From Brachybacterium sp. P6-10-X1 (GTDB taxonomy: Bacteria > Actinomycetota > Actinomycetes > Actinomycetales > Dermabacteraceae), in NCBI RefSeq assembly GCF_001969445.1, contig NZ_CP017297.1:558001-622000 (forward strand): a stretch of DNA of 64,000 nucleotides, given 5' to 3'. The position numbers and the translations under genes are program-made. The notes beneath the pieces are model-generated. The model did no database searches. It was not told the origin of the DNA and was given only the letters and a program-made list of their open reading frames with translations. Below are positions 59,156 through 64,000 of this stretch, piece by piece; within the stretch, counting starts at the first letter, position 1; each line of letters opens with the position of its first letter.

Positions 59156-61114
59156 TCAGGTCAGCGGCGGGTGGGGGACGAGCTCGTCGCGGGTGTAGCG
59201 GGCCGCTGGCGAACGGTGTGCGGGGGCGCCCTCCTCCGAGGCCGGCCCGGGCAGCAAGAGCCCCTCGGCGATCGGCGTGCGGGGGCCGAACTGGACCAGA
59301 CAGATCCAGGTGTCCCCGCCGATGGCTGGCCAGGCCCCCTCGGCGGGGAGGATCTCGAGGCACTTGAACAGGCCGAAGTAGGTGGGTCCTCCGCTGGCCG
59401 GAGCGTCGTCGGGGTCGGTCCCGATTCGGGCGACCCGGCCGTAGGGAGCGTCGAACGGCCTGCCCAGCTCGGTCATCCGATGTGCCGCGCGGCGGAGGGC
59501 CTCGGCGGCCGCGGCCGGGTCGCGCAGTCCCCTCGGGAGCCCGCCAGCCTCGAGGGAAGGCGTCAACCGGCTGTCGTCCATGACGACGTCGCCGACCGGG
59601 AAGTGATCGTGTGCCCACAAGTGAAACAGCAGGTATCCGCGGCTGCCCGCATCGGCGCGACGGTCCCAGGCGCGCAGGACGTCCGCGGCCTCAGTAAGGT
59701 CTGCGATGCCGGTGCAGGCGTCGAGGAGGTCGTCGAGGACGATGTCGGCCAGGTGGGTCCAGGTGCCCCATTTCAGGTCCAGCAGATCGTGGGGCGAGAT
59801 CGGTCCGGGGCGATCCAGGGCGGCCCGGGAGAGCGGGGACCGGATGTCGCGGAGTTGGTCGGGAGCGGGCGCGATGCCGTCGGGATGCTGCGCCGGGTCC
59901 AGCGGCGGGTCGCAGAACCACCATGGCGTCTCGTTGACGTTCTGGACCCAGCCGCAGTCCGGATTCACGACCCGGGGCAGGCTCTGTGGAGAGTTCAGGT
60001 GGGTCCAGAGCTGTCCGGGGTCGTCGCCGGGCAGCCGTCGCCGGGAGTCGTCGAAGGCCCCACCGGGGCGAGCCGGGGTGGCACCGCAGAAGGCGGCACC
60101 GATCGACCCGCTCGAATCCGCCGCGAGGATGTTGAACATCGGCAGCGGCCACTGCTCCTGCACGTCGAAGAGCTCCTCGACGGTCTCGGCGAGGGACATC
60201 CGCCACCAGCACTCGAGCGCGGTCGTCACCGGCTGGTGCAGCACGCCGGCGACCCGGATGGCGACCGGCGTGCCGTCGGGAGCGTCGATGACCGGGCCGT
60301 GCACGCTCCGTCGCTCCGTCACGGCCACCGGGTCGTCGGCGCGGACCGCCACAAGGTGCTCCCGCATCTCGAACGGGACGGGAACGCCGTCGTGCAGATA
60401 GTGATCGTCGGAAACCTCGAGCTCGTACACCCACAGCTGCGGGAGCGGATTCACGGTATGGGTCCACCCCACGTGCTCCGTGTACGCGAAGGACTGCCAG
60501 GGAAACCCGATCGGTGTCGCACCGTGGCAGTTGCGGTCCGGGGAGAGGGTCCGCGCCTCGAACATCCGGTACGGGGCGATCCACGGGATATGCGGGTTGA
60601 TCAGCAGCAGCGCCTCACCCTTCGAGGACTTCTCCGCGCTGACAGCCCACGCGCTCGATCCACCGCCCAGGAGACCAGGACCGCCAGCCGCCGGGAAGGC
60701 CAGCCCCTGGTCCCAAAAGCGCGCGAACCCGAAGAACAGCGCAAAGGTGTGGGCGATGACATCACGCGGGCCCACCGGTAGCGCCTCGCGACGGTCACCG
60801 CCCAGTGAAGGATCCTCGTTGCACGCGTCGTTGACGCCGTCGCAGAATGACTGCAGGCGTGTGCGCGTCCCCGTCTGCTGCTCCTGCCACCAGGTGTCCA
60901 CGGCGGCGTCGAGACCGAGCTGCGCGTGCTGGAGGTCGCCCTCGAGGAACTCCTCGCCCCACAGGGCGGCAGCACGTCCTCGGGCGATCCCGTAGAGCTC
61001 CAGTATCGCGGTGGCATGGGTGAGGGCCTGCGCGTAGCCGAAGCCCCGGCACGCCTCCCATTCGTCCTCGGCGGTGATTGTCGCCGTCCCGTGCTCGTCC
61101 CAGCTGATGTCCAT
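59156..61114 (-). CDS. Penicillin acylase family (Ntn-hydrolase) protein
   Basis: A 652-residue Ntn-hydrolase precursor. The processing site is G-G-G-S-S-A-W-A-V-S near residue 150, where Ser would become the N-terminal nucleophile after autocleavage; the usual S-N-A-W is S-S-A-W here. ALLLINPHIPW (beta-subunit start region), TVNPLPQLWVYELEV, and W-V-Q-N-V-N-E-T-P-W with the catalytic Asn agree with the family. No signal peptide is visible, unlike many members, so a cytoplasmic amidase is likely. Substrates in the family include N-acyl homoserine lactones, beta-lactams and acylated peptides; this one is unknown. Confidence 0.85.
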   Translation of the reverse strand: MDISWDEHGTATITAEDEWEACRGFGYAQALTHATAILELYGIARGRAAALWGEEFLEGDLQHAQLGLDAAVDTWWQEQQTGTRTRLQSFCDGVNDACNEDPSLGGDRREALPVGPRDVIAHTFALFFGFARFWDQGLAFPAAGGPGLLGGGSSAWAVSAEKSSKGEALLLINPHIPWIAPYRMFEARTLSPDRNCHGATPIGFPWQSFAYTEHVGWTHTVNPLPQLWVYELEVSDDHYLHDGVPVPFEMREHLVAVRADDPVAVTERRSVHGPVIDAPDGTPVAIRVAGVLHQPVTTALECWWRMSLAETVEELFDVQEQWPLPMFNILAADSSGSIGAAFCGATPARPGGAFDDSRRRLPGDDPGQLWTHLNSPQSLPRVVNPDCGWVQNVNETPWWFCDPPLDPAQHPDGIAPAPDQLRDIRSPLSRAALDRPGPISPHDLLDLKWGTWTHLADIVLDDLLDACTGIADLTEAADVLRAWDRRADAGSRGYLLFHLWAHDHFPVGDVVMDDSRLTPSLEAGGLPRGLRDPAAAAEALRRAAHRMTELGRPFDAPYGRVARIGTDPDDAPASGGPTYFGLFKCLEILPAEGAWPAIGGDTWICLVQFGPRTPIAEGLLLPGPASEEGAPAHRSPAARYTRDELVPHPPLT

Positions 61115-61155
61115 GTTCGCTCCTTCTCGTCAGTCGTGCCGTTCCGCGCGGGAGA

Positions 61156-63051
61156 TCACCCCAGGTGGGTCGCGAAGTGCTCTGCGATCGCCTGCTGAAG
61201 GCGGATCTGGTTCTCCGGGTTGGCGAAGCCGTGCCCCTCGTCGTCGGCCAACAGGTACTGGGCCGTGACGCCGCGCTCGCGCAGCGAGGCGACGATGGTG
61301 TCGGACTCCTCGCGCGGGACCCTGGCGTCGTTCGCGCCGTGGGCGATCAGCAGGGGAGTGGTGATCCGGTCGACGTGGGTGAGCGGAGAGCGGGCACGCA
61401 TGTCCTCCTCCTGCACCGGGTCCTCGGGATCGCCGACGTAGGTGAGCCAGTTGCTGCGCAGATAGGGGCGGCTGACTGGGGGCAGGCTCCGGATGAAGCT
61501 CGCCAGGTCGGCGATGCCGACGATGTCCACGGCCGCGGCGAAGCGCTCGGGGGTGAATGCCGCACCGACCAGGGCGGCGTAGCCGCCGTAGGAGGAACCC
61601 AATATTCCCACGCGCTCCGGTTCGGCGATTCCCTGCGCGATCGCCCAGTCCACCGCGTCCAGCAGGTCCTCGTGCATTGCCCCGGCGAACTCTCCGATCC
61701 CCGCGCGGGTGTGCCTGCGCCCGTACCCGGAGGAGCCGCGGAAGTTCACCTGCAGTACTGCATACCCGCGACTGGCGAGGAACTGAGCCTGCGGGCTGTA
61801 CCCCCAGCTGTCATGCACCCAGGGCCCGCCGTGGACCTCGAGCACGAGCGGCAGCCCCTGGGGCGGGATCCCGGGCGGGAGCGTGAGGAACGCGTGCAGG
61901 GCCAGACCGTCCCGGGCGGTCAGTTCGACCGGCTCCATCGGGGCGAGGTCTGCGGGATCCAGATGCGGGTAGGGGCGGAACAGGCGGCGGCTCTCGCCGG
62001 TGGTGCGGTCGTGGAACCAGGCGACGTGCGGGTCGCGGTCGCTGAGGAAGGTTGCGACCCAGCGCTGCCCCGATACGTCCGAGGACAAGGAGCCGAGGAC
62101 TCCGTCGGACAGCTCGGCGAGCACGGCGTGGACCTCGGCGAATTCCGGGTCGACGATCTCGATGCGCGGACGGGGACCGGTGAAGCGGGCGGCGAGGATC
62201 GCTCCGGTGCGGCGGTCGGTGAACAGCGTCGGCGGCAGCACACCCGGGGCCAGCACGCTGAGGATGTCGAGGTTCCAGCCCTCCACCCCAGCGAGCACGC
62301 TCACCTCTGCACTCTCGCGTTCAATCCGCACCAGCTGCAGGTCATCGCCGTCTAGATAGCTGCCGAGTACGAGCCCGGTGCCGTCCGGTGTTGATTGCTG
62401 GATCTCCACCCCCATCGGATGGTCCGCGCCCGAGATCAGGATCAGCTCACGGAGCTCCCCGGTGACGGGGTCGATCGCCGAGAACTCGGTGTCTCCGTCC
62501 TCCGTGACTCGGGCGAGGAATGCAGCCTCTCCGTTACCGTCCAGAAGCAGGTTCTGCGCCGGCTCTGACTGCTCGTGATGGAGGGTGCTCTCACCGGTGG
62601 AGACATCGATCAAGTAGGTGTCCAGGAAGGCGGGCCGACGATTCATGGTCGCGAGCACGCACCCTGGCCGGGAGCGCAGCATCTCCGCTGCGAACACCCG
62701 CGATCCCGGCGGCATCGGTGTGAGGTCGACGGCCGGGGCGTCCGGGGAGTGCAGATCGACGCGGTACAGGTGCCAGTCCTCGTTACCGTCGGTGTCCTGG
62801 AGGTACAGCAGCCAGGGCGGGTCCTCAGTGAAGAAGTAGGTCGAGATCCCGCGCCTGGCGTCATGGGTGATGCAGCGCGCGTCCTCGTGCTCCTCGTCGA
62901 TTCCGCGCACCCAGATGTTGCGCCTCCCGTGGGCGGGGGCGAGGTAGGCGATCAAGGTGCCGTCCGGGGAGATCGTGGGGGAGGTGAAGGCGGGATCGGC
63001 AAAGAGCTCCTCGGCCTCGAGACGTCGCTTGGTCTTTATGGTGCTGTTCAC
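61156..63051 (-). CDS. S9-family serine peptidase (prolyl oligopeptidase/acylaminoacyl peptidase type)
   Basis: A 631-residue peptidase with an N-terminal beta-propeller (to about 370) and a C-terminal alpha/beta hydrolase. The nucleophile elbow is G-S-S-Y-G-G-Y (about residue 483), Asp is in GANDARVP and His in DDEGHGFANPE, giving the triad. HGGPWVHDSWGYSPQAQFLA is typical of the oxyanion region. No signal peptide. Its promoter overlaps a MerR-type operator, so the divergent MerR protein probably activates it. It lies 41 bases upstream of the acylase gene and may be in the same transcript. Confidence 0.9.
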   Translation of the reverse strand: MNSTIKTKRRLEAEELFADPAFTSPTISPDGTLIAYLAPAHGRRNIWVRGIDEEHEDARCITHDARRGISTYFFTEDPPWLLYLQDTDGNEDWHLYRVDLHSPDAPAVDLTPMPPGSRVFAAEMLRSRPGCVLATMNRRPAFLDTYLIDVSTGESTLHHEQSEPAQNLLLDGNGEAAFLARVTEDGDTEFSAIDPVTGELRELILISGADHPMGVEIQQSTPDGTGLVLGSYLDGDDLQLVRIERESAEVSVLAGVEGWNLDILSVLAPGVLPPTLFTDRRTGAILAARFTGPRPRIEIVDPEFAEVHAVLAELSDGVLGSLSSDVSGQRWVATFLSDRDPHVAWFHDRTTGESRRLFRPYPHLDPADLAPMEPVELTARDGLALHAFLTLPPGIPPQGLPLVLEVHGGPWVHDSWGYSPQAQFLASRGYAVLQVNFRGSSGYGRRHTRAGIGEFAGAMHEDLLDAVDWAIAQGIAEPERVGILGSSYGGYAALVGAAFTPERFAAAVDIVGIADLASFIRSLPPVSRPYLRSNWLTYVGDPEDPVQEEDMRARSPLTHVDRITTPLLIAHGANDARVPREESDTIVASLRERGVTAQYLLADDEGHGFANPENQIRLQQAIAEHFATHLG

Positions 63052-63089
63052 GAACAGTGCTCCTGAGGATCAGTGGTGAGTACGCCACT

Positions 63090-63120
63090 ATCCGAAACCG
63101 TGCCCTTGGGGCACAGTCAA
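63090..63120 (-). promoter_or_regulatory. MerR-type promoter/operator for the S9 peptidase gene
   Basis: On the minus strand TTGACT (complement of 63115-63120) is followed by the palindrome GTGCCCCAAGGGCAC (63100-63114) in the spacer and then a weak -10 near 63087-63095. Dyads within a long -35/-10 spacer are the hallmark of MerR-activated promoters. Confidence 0.65.
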
Positions 63121-63189
63121 GAACGCGCTGTCGCTTCTCGTCCCGGTCGTCGATGATGGGTACATGCTGATCCCCCCGAGAGACCGCTG

Positions 63190-63930
63190 ATGGCCTGGAG
63201 CACGAGCCAGCTTGCCGACCTGGCAGGGACGACCGTGAAGACGTTGCGGCACTATCACGCAGTAGGGCTGCTCGAGGAGCCCGGACGAGCGACGAACGGA
63301 TACAAGCAGTACGGCACGCCCCACCTGGTGCGGCTACTGCAGATCAAGCGGCTGCGGGAGCTGGGGATGTCTCTCGCCGACATCGCGAAAGCTGGGGAGT
63401 CCGACGACAGCTACGCCGAAGTCCTGCGCGGGCTCGATACTCAGTTGGCCGACTCCATCTCACGACAGCAGGCCGTCCGCGCCGAGCTGGGCATTCTGCT
63501 GGCCCTCCGGACTGGGGTCGACGTTCCTGCCGGCTTCGAATCGGTGGCGGGGAGTCTCACGCCGGCGGACCGGGCGATGATGATGATTAGCACTGCGCTG
63601 TACGACGAGCAGGGCATTCGGGACCTGCGCCTCATCACGGCCGATCACCAGGAAGCGGACGAGGTGTTCAACTCCTTGGCAGCCGATGCGGACGGAGACA
63701 CCGTACGTGCCGTCGCCGCGAAGCTTGCACCGGTGCTGCGCACCATTCATGACCGCTACCCCAGCACGGTGAATGCACCCGTCGCAGCGGGGAACCGTGA
63801 GGGCGAATCGAGGCGGGCCCTTCGTCAGGCCGTGACCGACCTCTACAACCCTGCTCAGGTCGAGGTCCTTCGCCAGGCATACCGCCTTGCACTCCAGGAT
63901 GCCGAGCGGGCGGGCCCGACACCTGGCTGA
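63190..63930 (+). CDS. MerR-family transcriptional regulator
   Basis: A 246-residue regulator. The winged helix is at the very start (STSQLADLAGTTVKTLRHYH, then G-L-L-E-E-P-G-R), followed by L-R-E-L-G-M-S-L-A-D-I and the coiled coil. The C-terminal 140 residues form an effector domain like those of BltR/TipA-type regulators. Divergent from the S9 peptidase gene with an operator in the gap, so it most likely activates that gene when it binds a peptide or drug-like ligand. Confidence 0.88.
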   Translation: MAWSTSQLADLAGTTVKTLRHYHAVGLLEEPGRATNGYKQYGTPHLVRLLQIKRLRELGMSLADIAKAGESDDSYAEVLRGLDTQLADSISRQQAVRAELGILLALRTGVDVPAGFESVAGSLTPADRAMMMISTALYDEQGIRDLRLITADHQEADEVFNSLAADADGDTVRAVAAKLAPVLRTIHDRYPSTVNAPVAAGNREGESRRALRQAVTDLYNPAQVEVLRQAYRLALQDAERAGPTPG

Positions 63931-64000
63931 AGGCGGTCGTGACGCAGGCCGGGGCTGTTGATCCCCGCTTCCTGCGCCGGCCCACATCACGCCCCGGAGT

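Noticed and set aside
59135..60781. Long plus-strand frame of 548 codons opposite the acylase gene.
   Set aside because: Shadow of the strongly biased acylase gene; no recognisable protein sequence.
1..64000. CRISPR arrays, rRNA genes, tRNA genes and a replication origin.
   Set aside because: No regularly spaced repeats, rRNA-like sequence, complete tRNA cloverleaf or DnaA-box cluster was seen by eye; short tRNAs could still be missed without a covariance search.

Overview
The window is high-GC DNA from an actinomycete. An RbpA-type RNA polymerase-binding protein, a class Ib ribonucleotide reductase (nrdI-nrdE), apparently leaderless promoters and strong GC codon bias all point to Actinomycetota. 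My best guess is Micrococcales, perhaps Brachybacterium or another Dermabacteraceae; that is inference from the look of the proteins, not a database match. The DNA is chromosome-like but heavily rearranged by insertion sequences, with pieces of at least one conjugative or integrative element scattered through it.

Layout. 1-3412: a MarR regulator divergent from a drug-efflux / quinone reductase / FMN reductase operon. 3421-6000: an IS21-type element (istA, istB) abutting the 5' stump of a short-chain dehydrogenase, then a damaged epimerase. 7313-8639: fatty acid desaturase and 3Fe-4S ferredoxin. 9386-11675: a broken hchA (Hsp31) cut by an ISL3 element. 11669-13171: small mobile-element genes. 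13172-17996: M20 peptidase, NCS1 permease and DUF1177 protein with a divergent IclR regulator. 18107-21720: first block of minus-strand mobile-element genes. 22162-31360: LplABC-type sugar transporter, large glycosidase, sulfatase, an operator palindrome and a decayed sugar-acid kinase. 32006-34627: nrdE (two frameshifts) and nrdI. 34773-36322: TetR and its SDR partner. 36856-43315: complete type I restriction-modification locus hsdM-hsdS-hsdR. 43422-50214: an SRAP (YedK/HMCES) gene whose first codons and remainder lie about 6 kb apart, with IS3, IS5 and IS1634-type pieces, a quinone oxidoreductase and a kinase fragment between them. 50227-55390: second block of minus-strand mobile-element genes, including an RbpA paralogue and a TraB/FtsK-type translocase fragment, interrupted by a MarR / membrane protein pair. 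55416-63930: two paralogous CPBP membrane proteases around a TetR regulator, a penicillin-acylase-family hydrolase, an S9 peptidase and a MerR regulator.

Two signals tie the mobile-element genes together. Four encoded proteins share an N-terminal tag (R-K-R-D-T-G-E-x-G-N-x-G-E-F followed by E-A-x-V). Eight gaps or leaders on the minus strand carry the 9-mer AAGTGGGCG or a one-base variant, always in the same orientation; five of them have CGGGACG exactly 14 bases further on. One of these sites lies directly upstream of nrdI. This looks like an undescribed regulon of a conjugative element that also carries its own RbpA-like protein.

Many genes are broken by one-base indels, most of them explained by loss of one G or C in a short G/C run (hchA, a permease, nrdE twice, an oxidoreductase, a tagged protein). 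Because nrdE is normally important, some of these lesions may be base-calling errors rather than true pseudogenes. Pseudogene calls below should be read with that in mind.
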